Assembly: GCA_026545225.1 (NCBI GenBank) | Contig: CM048852.1 | Location: 61,825,146-61,889,145 of the forward strand | Reading direction: 5' to 3' | From: Cornus controversa | Taxonomy: Eukaryota > Streptophyta > Magnoliopsida > Cornales > Cornaceae | Length of the DNA: 64,000 nucleotides | Part shown: piece after piece, positions 45,251 through 56,976 of the stretch | Numbering within the stretch: position 1 is the first letter of the stretch | How the letters are laid out: every line of letters begins with the position of its first letter | The notes under the pieces: model-generated | Told to the model about the DNA's origin: nothing | The model's input: only the letters and a program-made list of their open reading frames with translations | Databases searched by the model: none | Made by a program: the position numbers and the translations under genes

Positions 45251-45253
<3 letters not shown>
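42746..45253 (+). CDS. SYP122: Plasma-membrane syntaxin (Qa-SNARE), SYP121/SYP122 group
   Basis: Two exons, 42746-43261 and 44855-45253, joined in phase 0 at GT-AG; 304 residues. [14 protein letters not shown] is the usual start of SYP1 syntaxins. Residues about 35-160 form the regulatory Habc bundle, followed by [20 protein letters not shown], typical of SYP12 proteins. The SNARE helix covers about 207-270 with the zero-layer glutamine at Q242 (LVQSQGEEL). A single membrane anchor at about 283-299 is followed by VTKPWN and a stop. The protein drives secretory vesicle fusion at the plasma membrane with SNAP33- and VAMP72-type partners; SYP121 (PEN1) and SYP122 act in penetration resistance. 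I favour SYP122 because of the gene neighbourhood. The usual tail of about 35-40 residues after KPWN is absent. Confidence 0.95.
44408..44580. mobile_element. Foldback MITE in the SYP12x intron
   Basis: AATGCTAAACGTCATGAAAT at the left pairs with TTTCATGACGTGTAGCATT at the right; the inner arms ATGAATGATGTGGCAA and TTGTCACATCATTC also pair. About 173 bp. An orphan end of the same family lies at 15809. Confidence 0.75.
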
Positions 45254-45291
<38 letters not shown>

Positions 45292-45678
45292 ATGAGGATC
45301 GAGGAACAACAGTACTATTAATTAGTAGGTTGGATTAATTGATGTGTGCCATTGTGTTGTATATGATGCAGGTGTTATCATGCAATTGCATCCCAGGTAT
45401 ATATATACCCACAATCAAGAGAGTTTATATACAATATTATATATGTATATGTATAATTAATCCATTTTTATCTGCTCAAACTGATATCGAAAAAAGAGAT
45501 TCCTGCGTGAAAGTATTGTTATGAAATCACCACATATCGTTTGAAGAATAAAAATTAATGTACGTTTATTCATAGAAATATTGGAAATTCTAATCTGCAT
45601 TATCATCATTGGAGACGTACATCGATCCACTACAGCTGAGATCATACAGCTGACACGTACATACATACATACATATAA
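45254..45678. other. 3' flank of SYP12x
   Basis: A (TA)n tract begins one base after the stop codon (45255-45289), inside the presumed 3' UTR. Nothing else is recognisable. Confidence 0.5.
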
Positions 45679-45679
45679 A

Positions 45680-46789
45680 ATAGTGTTCAACTACTCCTTG
45701 GTGAGTAGGGATAGTCTACACACTTTTAATTATAGTCTTAGAATTTAATCCTAAGACTGTTAATTAAAATAAGATTCTTCACTCTCATATTAGGAAACTT
45801 ACCAAAATTTTATTTCTATTAAATACTAATAATGTAAAATAATTTTATTTCTATTAAATACTAATAATGTAAAATGACAATAATAGACATTACTTAAAAG
45901 AAAAGAAAAAAATTGTTATGGAAACCCAATTTTTAATAACATAATTTAATAGTTTAAAAAGTATTAACTGGAACGTCTATATCATTTGAAGAACATATTT
46001 ATTAATAACATAATTTAATAGTTTAAAAAGGTATTAACTGTGAGCCATTTAGAAAGAATTTTCTTTTTTTCAAGCCAAGAAAGAAACTATTATTATTATT
46101 AATCAATCATCCAAAACATCAGACTCCACAATATCTATCTGAACCGATTGAAAACTCTATTAAGAAAATTGTTTTTAAATAACATAATTTATTAAGACCA
46201 TATGCGTGGAGGGTATATATAAATTAAAATTTTACATTTAAAGAGAAAGAAAGTTCCAATATTTATGATAAGGTAGACATAGGTTTTCCTGGAGGTTAAT
46301 TAGTTTCGATAAATAAAAGTTCCTCACACTTTTATGGTAAAAATAAATAAATAAAATGGTATTAAAAAAGTGTGAAAATGTATAGAAATAAGCAAAATTC
46401 CTTTCACTTTTACAGGTAGATATAGATATAGATATAGATAGATAATGGTCATTCCAACAAAAATAATTTGAAGTTTTTATCAGGAAAGCTTGAAGGTAAA
46501 TTTGCCCAAAAAAATAAAAATTCCTTCGTATATAGGGAATATATAATTAAGACTTTGATAAGGTCATTGGATTTTCATAACAATTTTTTTCTTTTTTTTA
46601 AGTAATGTCTATTATTGTCATTTTACATTATTAATGTTTAATAGAAATAAAATTTTGGTAAGTTTCCTAATATAAAAATAAATAACTTTATTTTAATTAA
46701 CAGCCTTAGGATTAAATTATAAGACTATAATTAAAAGTGTGTTGACTACCCCCTAATCCCCTACTCACCAGGGAGTAGTTGAACACTAT
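45680..46789. mobile_element. Long-TIR element between SYP12x and the expansin
   Basis: Inverted repeats of about 200 bp bound a 1.1-kb unit. The left starts ATAGTGTTCAACTACTCCTT and the right end is its complement; the arms share GTGAGTAGGG, AGTCTTAGAATTTAATC-like words and GGAAACTTACCAAAATTTTA. The interior has two small tandem duplications (36 bp at 45806-45878; about 69 bp at 45947-46038) and no coding frame. The long arms fit a Mutator-type MITE; no target duplication is clear. Confidence 0.75.
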
Positions 46790-46829
<40 letters not shown>

Positions 46830-46935
46830 GTTGAAATGGATTCATCCATTTTCGATCTTTATTAATTTTGAATATTTTTCCTTTTACATTCAAACTAATT
46901 AACACACAAGTAGCTAGTAGGAATTAATATATCTA

Positions 46936-47608
46936 TCAAAAGTTAATTTTGGCTTGATATGTTTGGCCAAACTGCCAATTTGGTGGCGCAACATTATCAG
47001 CTTGCACCATCTTACCATTACTAGCAGTGACTTGGAAGGACAAGCTCTGGCCTTGCAAGTTCCTTGCCCCTGTCTGCCAATTTTGGCCCCAATTGCGAGA
47101 CATGGTCCCCCAGTTGGTCCACGAAGAACCCTTCACCTTCATATCCACCACTTGGCCCACGCCTCCAACGTTGTACACCAAGACAAGCATAAAATCCGGA
47201 TTTCCCTTCAGCTCAAACTTGATGCCCCCAGTCTTTTGGCACACCACTCTGCGGTACGAAACCGGGACTATCCCGGCTTTGTACACTGCAATTTTGGTAA
47301 ACATTGGCATGGAAAGGTCGAAGTGTTTCTGGGGTGGGTTGCACCAAATGTCGTTTGTCTTAGTGTAGTTGGGAGGGCAGAAGTTTGTGGCAGTCACTAT
47401 GATTGACCCCGCATTTCTTATACACCATGGTGAATCTACACACACCATTTCAAAACACGCTCCACAGGTTGAACCTTTGTTGAACAGGGCTGTGCTTAAT
47501 GCTGCTGTCGCCAGTCCATACCCTTGTTTAAATAGATCTCCATAACCACAAGCTCCCTCTGTTTGCAATATTCATTTCATTAGAGTAAACACACAAGCAC
47601 ATATATAT

Positions 47609-47651
<43 letters not shown>

Positions 47652-48614
47652 GCATAGCCTAAAGGTTCTAACGGTCCAATTTAATGGCATATATGGTCCC
47701 AACAAAACCAACACAAATAAATAGCCTAATAAAAATAAATTAATAAATTGGCCTATATAAATAAGCCCAATAAAATTAACAAAATAAACAGACCAAACTA
47801 AAGAACATAAATACAGTAGGTTAATAAAACTTGTAAACATTTTGCAATATAAAAATATCATCCATGCAAAATGACGAAAAGAACCCTTATCATTATTAAC
47901 CTACACCACCAAAATCATCATTATCACTACATTCCGATCACCACCGTCTGGGTCATCTCTCGCTGTCCGAAACTCCATGACTCACCATCACATTCAAAAC
48001 CGATCACCACCGTGAAGACCCGCTTCGGCAGTGAACTTTGGACGGTGGTGAGTCTTCACAGTGGAGTGGTGTTAGATGGACCTGGGCATGCATGGTGCTC
48101 GGTGGTGATGAAGATGGGTTTGGACGGTGGAGTGCTCGGCTTCAATGGTGGAGTCTCGAGGTTGATGGCGGTGGAGATGGATGTTGGGTCCTAATTGGTA
48201 GATGGATGAAAATGGTTTTCTCTCTATCTTCTTTAAAACCCCTTAAGCCATTTTCCCAGAAAACTACTGGTGGGTGGGTTTCATTATTTCGCTCCATCTT
48301 GGAGCTTATTGACTCTGTTTCAACAATTCTAATTTGTCTATACTCTTTAGGATCAATGTCTATCTTTCTAATTTGTCTATACTCTTTAGGATCAATATCT
48401 ATCTTTCTACGCACCTCCTAAGGGGAAAAAAACTCAGAAACAAAATTCTTATACCATGTTAAACTATCAATTATATGTACAATCAACCTCACAGGAAGAA
48501 AGCTAGCCTTATATGATAAACAATCAATAGGATAGAAGTGAATCAGTAGCCATATATTAATAGCCCGACAACTTATGATCGATGGTCTTAAAATAGATAA
48601 AAAGTGAGCCAATT

Positions 48615-48645
<31 letters not shown>

Positions 48646-49266
48646 GGAATATATTGTTAAAATAAAGGAAGAGAATTGTATTTATTGAATTGATTTTTTG
48701 AATTCTATAAGTTTGAATTTATCTTGTGAATAATATATCAATGTTTATTTATAGTAGACACATAATGTTGAAAACTAAGTAAACTTAAAAAATAAAAAAT
48801 TCTAGTTTTAAATGATTTAAGAAAAGATGTAAGAAATATATGTAATTTAAAAATATATATATAATAAAAAATATATAATCTAACATATATATATATATGA
48901 AGCTCTCACGGATTAATTCCCTGATGCATGTGTGATCCCCATGCATTTCACATGTGAAAAAGTAATCTAATATATAGCCTGCATTGAGTGTGACTACAAG
49001 CAAATAGACAAAGGAAACAAATGCAACTGGAGGGAGATTAATTTGAAGAAAATTATCATGTGTAAAAGTGGTGTGTTTAAGACATGAAATACTCCAATCA
49101 GTAGTGGAAACTTACGCATAGTCTCTCCACCATTCATGTCACCATAAAATGTTGCATGAGCTTGATTCCACGTCCATTCGTCACCTAAAGTAACAATTGA
49201 ACAACTAGTGAAAGCAATGAGAGCCACGAGCACGGCAAACTTATTCAGAGATTGATGGCTTTCCAT
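46936..49266 (-). CDS. Alpha-expansin (EXPA), EXPA22-26-like
   Basis: Two exons on the minus strand, 49116-49266 and 46936-47558, joined inside a codon (ATG C|AG) to give 257 residues. Residues 1 to about 28 are a signal peptide, so the product is secreted to the cell wall. The GH45-like domain has [20 protein letters not shown], paired cysteines and the HFD motif at 129-131 (KHFDLSMP). The C-terminal domain is the CBM63/pollen-allergen fold with NWGQNWQTG and a final [10 protein letters not shown]. Expansins loosen cellulose-xyloglucan contacts without hydrolysis during growth. [14 protein letters not shown] and the missing DASGTM segment suggest the divergent EXPA22-26 clade. A likely TATA box is at 49370-49380. 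The intron (1557 bp) holds transposon-like sequence. No defect is seen. Confidence 0.95.
47860..48325. mobile_element. GGTGG-rich transposon fragment in the expansin intron
   Basis: Contains ACCGTGAAGACC, GGTGGTGAGTCTTCACAG, TGGTGCTCGGTGGTGATGAA and GGCGGTGGAGATGG. This is the same style of composition as the interior of the element at 39524-41410, and no terminal repeats are found. It is probably a fragment of that family. Confidence 0.45.
48328..48412. repeat. 39-bp tandem duplication in the expansin intron
   Basis: CTAATTTGTCTATACTCTTT plus AGGATCAATGTCTATCTTT occurs twice in tandem with one difference. Confidence 0.85.
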
Positions 49267-50590
49267 GTTTACTATCTAGCTGGGTTTAACAAGAAAATTG
49301 GATTTCTTTACCCCCAAAACAAGAAATTTAGATATATTAATCTGTTTTAAGTTGGAGCAAGAAAGCAAAATTTATAGGCAAAGAAAATTACGTATCAAGG
49401 AGAGTCAATCAAAGTAATAAATTGATACTTAATTAGGATGCAAAAATTATTAATTGGTGGACCATACCTCATTTGGTGATCCAGGCCACCCACAACTCAT
49501 GTTTAGATTATTTTATTTAACTTTTTAGGTCCATTTTTCTCAATTATAAAATTTTAATCGAATTGGACCACATATACCATACATCTAATAAATTGATAAG
49601 AGATAATAAACTTAGATGGTAGAAAATCATTTGGAAAGATGAGTTTGCATAATTTTAAAACATTAAATATTAAAATGGTAGGATTTTATTTTATATAGAT
49701 CTCGAGTATTGTATACTTTCTCCTCCTTTAAACTATTTTTTTTATTGACTTTTAAAATAGGAAATTATACATCGTATTGGTAGAATATAGTATAAAAATG
49801 AAGCTAGTTAAATACTCCGTATATGATTAGGGTAAAATAATTCAGTTTATTTATATAACCTACAGAGTACTAGTGCTTTCTGCCACTAAAGAGAAAGGTG
49901 TTAGATTGAAAATATTTTTTTAAGCCCCATATTTTCTTGGCTTTTACTTTCATAATTATGATTTTTCACTTATATAACACGGTACATGTAATAATAAAAG
50001 AATACAACATACGGAAAATAAAAAGTATGGCAAATGTTAAATGGAATCTAGAACATGGAAAAAAATTGAGTCTTCTCAGTGGGGCTAAATCATTAAATGC
50101 AATTCAGTATTTGCTAATACATTGTTTAGATAAGACAAGATAACATTAATTATCAAAAAAAGAAAAGAAAAAAAAGGAAGAAGAGGATAACGTTAACGAC
50201 CTCCTATTTGGATGATTAAGGAAAGTAAGGGAGGAGGATAGTGGTAACACTTGGTCATATTTGAAAAGTAAGGGAATGAAAAGAAAAGAAAAGAAAAGAA
50301 AAGAAATGATTATTTTATTTAGTGAATAATAAAGACAAACTTGAATCTACTTATTAAAAGAAAAAAAAAAAAGGATAAAATGTAAGAAAAAAAAATCTTG
50401 GATTTTTCAGTTTTGCAAATTACTCTCTTGAACTTAAAAATACCTCCCTAAATTATAATAAAAAATGCAAATAATCTCTTCTCCATCATTTTAACTTTAT
50501 GAAATTGCATAACTGTCCTTAAAAATAAGAATCAAAAACTAAGTTGAAAAACAAATATAAAATTTTATCCAAATTGAGTTAATCCCTAGT
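49267..50590. other. Expansin 5' flank and intergenic DNA
   Basis: On the minus strand, TGCCTATAAAT at 49370-49380 is a good TATA element about 105 bp before the expansin ATG. The rest is AT-rich, with an (AAAAG)n run at 50280-50304 and no gene. Confidence 0.55.
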
Positions 50591-50950
50591 GTTGTGTTTG
50601 GAACGTAACAATGGAATGGAATGAGCATTTCATTAAAGTGAGAATGGAATGAGAATGAAATGAAATGGTCATTCTCATTCTATTATTTGGTTTCAAACAT
50701 GAAATGATACAGGAATAGAATGATGATTACATTATTTTTGGTAACTAGATTTTATTTTTTAATGTTTATTGGGAATGGAATGACCATTCTATAGGTTAAG
50801 TAATGAAATGAATTTTCATTCTTTTTCATTCCAAATGAATGACGCGGAATTGTCATTCCCACTTTAGTTTTTCTTACCAAACAAAGGAATCGATCCAAAA
50901 AGGAAATATTGACATTCCATTCTATTCCATTATTGCATACCAAATGCAAC
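50591..50950. mobile_element. Foldback MITE rich in GGAATGGAATG
   Basis: The left end GTTGTGTTTGGAACGTAACA followed by ATGGAATGGAATG, and the right end complement GTTGCATTTGGTATGCAATA followed by ATGGAATAGAATGG, are inverted repeats over about 40 bp, with further GAATG/CATTC pairing inside. About 360 bp, non-coding. The superfamily is not resolved. Confidence 0.7.
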
Positions 50951-51716
50951 AACTGATCTATTGTTGAAGTAACTCAACTCATTTTCCCTATTCGAATTCC
51001 CATGATGACTCAGTATATTTTTGTATAAGAGTAATTTGGTTCTGAAATATTAGTCAAAATATAACATATTTCATCCATTTTCTTAACGGAAAAGTCATGG
51101 AAGGGATAGTTTGTAGGGTTTTGTAATAGTACAAAGAGTTATTTGTCAAATTGATAGTTTAAGAGGTTATTTGTAAATGTGAAAAGTTGAAGGTTTTTTT
51201 TATTTTTTATTTGGCCCAAAAATAATATGACAAAAAAGATAATCTCTAATTCTCCCATTATTTCCTTCTAAATCTTCTTAAATTATAGGGATGAGCTAAA
51301 ACACTATTTAAAGAGTTAGGCTATCCATTTTTATCCATCCTAATAGCATCTACAACACAAGTTACAATAGATAATGCGCCAAAATGTAGTTTCAATTTGG
51401 TCTTGGTGTGGGGGTGGTTAAAAGAGTTGTCCTCATATCATATTATCCATCACATGCGCCACCTTTGGCGCATGTAGTAGCACATGCGCTAAAAGAGTCA
51501 ACGACTCTTTACTTCGAATATTTTGTACTTAATTTGTTTAAACAGATGTAAAGTACTTCTCAACATAACTTTGAATGGTTTTTTTTAAATACTAAATAAA
51601 TATTACAACGGCTCTTTGGACTTCTCAGCTCTAATTTTTTATTTATTTTTTATTTTTTTTCATAATTTCAATAAATACCACACTCAATTCTCATCCTTCA
51701 ACACTCTATGGATCCT
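50951..51716. other. Flank of the PIF/Harbinger relic
   Basis: No gene. The stretch 51290-51500 (GGGATGAGCTAAAACACTAT, ACATGCGCCACCTTTGGCGC) may be the 5' non-coding part or terminal region of the Harbinger-type element, as expected left of its ORF1, but I could not match it to a right end. Confidence 0.4.
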
Positions 51717-53750
51717 CCACCTCCATTATATAACCCTCACTTAAACCAATATCAAAACTCCGAATTACCATCTCAATTCAATTACAATTTGCACTCTGAA
51801 TATTCATCCCAATCCAAAAATCCATCTCGTCCCCAATACCCACCTTTTTTCCAATACTCATCTTATTCCTAATTCCAACCCAATTTTCAATATCCACCTC
51901 CTCCCCAACACCTATCTCAATCCCGACCTAGTTCAAGGAGATCTAAGCTCAATTGGTCAACTGAAGAATATGAAGCGTTATGCAAAGTATGGATTTATGC
52001 TAGGGAAAATCCAATAACGGGTTTGGATCAACAATTGGGCATGTTTTGGCAACGAATTCACACAAATTTTCTAATCCAACCGGGCGGCACAAAGTGCCGA
52101 AACACAATTAATGTGATGAATCGTTTCGTACACATTAAGCAAGCAGTCAACAAATTTAGTAGATATTACAATCAAGTCCAAGACCACTATGTTAATGGCT
52201 ACAATGCTGAAGATGCAATAAGTTTATTACTTTGTAAATTTCTTTTAAAAAATTTATTTTAATTCCTTATTTGTCTAATTTTAATTATTGTTCATTTTTT
52301 TATAGCTCTCAGTAGTAAAATCATTGTATCAAAGTCAAGAAAAGGAACAATTTAAGTTGGATCACTATTGGATTCTTCTTTGAAATTCTCTAAAATGGCT
52401 CCACATTTGCAACGCAACTAAACATAAAAAAAAGGCAAATCCAAACACAAAGAAGAGGGTTGTGGATCTCGATATGAATGAGCCAAGGGATTGCTCTGAA
52501 ACGGTTCCATCAACACCAAGTTTAGTCACAACCAATTCATCTCATTCGGTGGAGTATCAACACCAAGTCCAATAAACCTTGGCGACAACAAATCATCGGC
52601 ATTTGATGAAGGTTCGCATAACATTTCGCAACCCCGTGTGTCACGCCCCGATCTCGAGAGTAAGTCACCGGATATTCCGTCTCCAAGTCCGAATCCCGAG
52701 AGTGAGTCCGTCCATTAAACCCTAATGAACTATCTCAACATTCAATTACCACAAAAGCTTAATTATATACAATCGGTTAAATTTGTATAGCCCAACATCA
52801 ACTACTCTCAATGGGCCCCACACATGACCACACATGCACGTCCAAACAATGCTCCACTTGTTAGCCCAGCTGTGGATTACTATCCATCGTAATGGAGATT
52901 ACGATGTATCGTAATCTATGATGTATCGCTACATCCTGCGAATTGTGCTGGTTTCAACTAATTTTTCTTAACATTTTTACAATCTATCGTAATAAGGTTA
53001 CGATCTATCGTAATGGTGATTATGATGCATCGTAATCTCTCGAATGCAAATTGTGCAGGATTCTCATTTTCTCTACTACATACACCATTCACATCCAATT
53101 ACACTCTCTATCCTCAAATTCATTCATACAACATTGAAACATAAATGAAATGCTATAAATTCATGCATTTGATTCAAAACATACGTTTTATTAAACGTTA
53201 CTCCAAATTTCACAATTTGTCCACATAATTTATACATAAGAGGATCCAAAATACAAATAATTTGTCCATCGCTATAACATCAAAAGTATCAACATGCCAC
53301 AAGCCGGCATAGATAATAATATACAAAAATAACACCAAAAATGTTACTAAGAGCTCCACTTGACTATTCAAGTTTCATTCATCGCCGGTGCCTTATCTGT
53401 AAAAAGTTTGGGGAGAGAGGGGTAAGCAAAATAACTAGCTCAGTAGGAATCCTGACACCGACTGACATGATGTGCAACCATGATGTCGCTACTCTACATG
53501 ACACATGTTTATACTTTCAAGTCAAATTAACGCATATGCAAATCAATGTGCATGCATTTAATTCATTCACCATACATAACAGTTAAACACATAAACATCA
53601 CGATATTTACATATTTTTTGGTCATAATCCGATACATATATATGATTGGTCAACTCCGACGATCATGTGGTATTGGACAACTCCGACAACACCTGTATAA
53701 TTTGGATAACTCTGAAGAATCATACATTTTCGGTCATATATTGGTCTTGC

Positions 53751-55089
53751 TGATCGACGTTGAATGTTATGTATTCTAGTCTCTTAATTTGCATATTTTA
53801 TTCTCTTAGTAATAGTTTATTTGTTATTTTACTCTATTTTTGTGTTTTCTGTTTTTTCAGGACTTTAATGATTATTTCAGTTAAAATCATAATTATTGGG
53901 CTTTTAAAGAAGGCATTCAAGAGGGTTAGATGAAGCCTACAATAAATGGATCCATTCAACTCCAAATTTTAACTCAAAACAGTCCAAGAAAGTGGTTCAA
54001 GAGAATTATAACTGCTTAAGGAGCTTACGAGCCTGAAACCTAATTCTGCACTTAATCCAATTTTAATCCCGTTTTGGAAAGTGGCTCAAAAGTCATATTT
54101 TCGAGCATCAATGTGACTTAATTTTGCAAAAATTGAACGAAATTTGATTCTGGACACTTTTGTATTTCATGTAAATTTCATGAATCGGACTTCTACTGGG
54201 TCAAAATTTGGGCCGAATGTCAGCCAAAAATTCACCCTTTTAGGGCTGCGGGAAAACCCTAATTATCTCTTAATTGGATTAGGACTCTATGTATTCTCTT
54301 AGGTTATAAAGGGGTGAATTGGAGGCTGTTTTAGGGGAGATAAAACAAGTGGAGGCCAGGGTAGAGAAGACAGAGACAATTCGGATTTTATTTATTATAT
54401 TTTTTAATTATTTTGTTATCTTCTTCTTCCTCAACTAGGGTTGAGGAGGAAACCTCCATTAATGAAGTGAAGTTCTTTTATTTATTAATTGATTCTCATG
54501 TGTATGATTTAAATGCTTATGATTTTCGCTTCTTGTGATTAATTATTTTATAGTTCTTGTACCATCTATATCATGTATATGTGGTAGTTAGAAAGTTTTA
54601 TAATTAATCTAAGCTTGGGTTTGTATTTCTTAAAAGTGATAATCTTTGATCTTATGTTTTTCATTAAATTGGATTCATAGGATGCTTAGAATTTTACAAC
54701 TAGTAAGGTAAAGAAAAATCTACCTTTTAATATATTTTTCATAGTGCTTTATTGTTAAATCTTGAGTAAGCAATAGATTGATTTATTGCTACTCTAAATT
54801 TAGGAATTACTAAATGAATATTAGAAGTTTCGTGGATTTAATGGTGGTGGAATTCAAAACCTTAGTTATTTTATCTATTTGATTTCAATTGTGTTATTTT
54901 ATTTGCATATTAGTTTAATCTCTCTCAAATCAACCAACTTTTGTTTAAACTAGATTAGTTTTAAATTAATTTGAATTTGTATTAATTTTTTCTCAAAACA
55001 TACCCTTGGGTTCGACCTCATTCTTGCCGATCTATACTTCAATAGATTCCTACACTTGCGAGTTATTTTACACTTTTAAAACAACATCA
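53751..55089. mobile_element. Nested solo LTR 1
   Basis: Starts TGATCGACGTTGAATG, ends AAAACAACATCA, flanked by perfect CTTGC (53746-53750, 55090-55094). Near its end is CCTTGGGTTCGACCTC and CCTACACTTGCGAG, common at the 3' end of large plant LTRs. About 1.34 kb, no coding frame. An alternative end at TTCCTACA (also followed by CTTGC) is possible, but the longer end leaves a host sequence that continues normally. Confidence 0.8.
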
Positions 55090-55787
55090 CTTGCCATTAT
55101 GAGTGGACAACTCCGACGGTTACAATATTTTGGACAACTCCGATTTTTAAACTTTAGCCTTGGTATGATTGGGCAACTCCAACGGTTATACTTTAGTGGA
55201 TAATGATACCACTTCCATAACATGGTTGGGCAATTCCAAACTCCATGTATGACTCACTTGGACAACTCTCTGATATGTACACATCTATACATGCACTTTA
55301 GGCACATATAACACATAACATACTTTTCATGCTCTTTTAAATACATTCATGATTTGTACAAACACTAGCACACCTCATGTTCTCGCATACAACATATAAT
55401 CACATATATGTTTATAATCATGCATACAATTCTCATATAATGCTTATAATTCCATAAATTCAACGTTCATGCATTCACCAACATCATATATCACAATATG
55501 AACATTAGCAACATGTATAAATACACAATGTTAATGAAAAGACAAATCACATAACCCGGCCCCCACCATTCACCTATACATGTTAACACCACTAAACCAT
55601 TCCCAAACTTACCAAAACATTGGAATCGATGAATAAGAGGGAAAAAAACACATTTATCTTAAGTTTGAAGTATTTCTAGCAAAAACTAAAAAATTCTTCC
55701 AAGTTCTACCTTATCGAAATCTAATTTTGTTCAGTTCAAACCGAAGCTCTTGACCCGTAGAACACTTTATCCTTCTTTGGGAACTTC

Positions 55788-56976
55788 TGATAAGTGCACA
55801 AAACATGTTATTTTATATCTCAAAATAAGTCTTTAATTACTCTTTTACTTTATTTAAATATTCTTATCTTTGCTTTTTGTATTTTATAGGGGTTGATTTC
55901 CAAATAAGAAGAAAAGCAGCGGAAAAGACCTAAAAAGGATATATATAGCCAAAGATAAATATTAGAAAAATTGTAGGAGAGATGGTATTCTGTACAATCT
56001 ACTTCACAAGAGGTCTCAAGTTCAAAACTTTGCAAAATACTTTTTTGCACGGCCACGTCTGCAGTCCAGAATTCAAATTAAAGATATGGAAATCAAATAT
56101 TAGATATTTAAATTCAAAATTTTGTATTTTAAATTTTTGTTTTTGAATTTTGTATTTTGAATTTCAAATTTTGTATTTTGAATTTTGTATTTTAAATTTT
56201 TCCCACCTAAATCATTCTCCTTTAACTTTATAAATATGGGGTCTTAGGGGATGGTGAAGGGGGTTAGAAATTATAGAAAAAAATAAAGTGTAGTTGTAAA
56301 TAATTTTTTTTGTATTCATTTTCTTTTTTCTTGTAAACACACTTCTCAAAGGAGTGATGAAGCCACTATGATGAAATATAAGTAAGTTCTTTTATTTTCT
56401 TTTCTAATTTTTCCTCCCAAGAGCATTCTTCTACTCTTCTATTCTGGATTTTTATTTTCTAAAATTAGAGGGAGGATTCTTCGTGTTTGCCAAATAATGG
56501 TAATTCGAAGAATGCCAACATCTGTTTACCTAGCCAATGTGCATCAGATTAAGTAAAGAAATGTCTCTCTCACTTATAATCAAGTCATTCTTTTTTATTC
56601 CATATTTTTCTTCATCTTTCCAAGTTCTAATTGGATTGGTGAAGTGTATTGATTATTGAAGGAAAAATTAGATAAGAATATTAGAAAATTTATTTATGTG
56701 GATTCATGCTGGTGGATTCCCTTCCCTTGATATTTTTATTTTATTATTATAGTTTCATTTATTCATTATAATTCCAAAATAAAAAATGTTTTTTAAAAAA
56801 ATAATTTTTATTCCATAAATTAGTGTGTGACTTTGAGCTCATTCGAAATCTAACTTGAGAGTGGTTTGACCCTACTTACTACTATACAGTTTTTAGTAAA
56901 GTTTTTACAGGTTTTATTATTTTTGTATGAAGTGTAGAAAAACAACGATAAACATCCAATTATTCTACACCCGTCA
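55788..56976. mobile_element. Nested solo LTR 2
   Basis: Starts TGATAAGTGCACAAAA, ends CTACACCCGTCA, flanked by perfect ACTTC (55783-55787, 56977-56981). About 1.19 kb and non-coding. It shares the general plan of nested LTR 1 (pyrimidine-rich leader, a GATGAAGCCAC-type block, TTTGAGCTCATTC near the end) but is a different family. Confidence 0.85.

Noticed and set aside
47027..47406. Plus-strand frames within the expansin exon
   Set aside because: They are antisense shadows of the expansin coding sequence.
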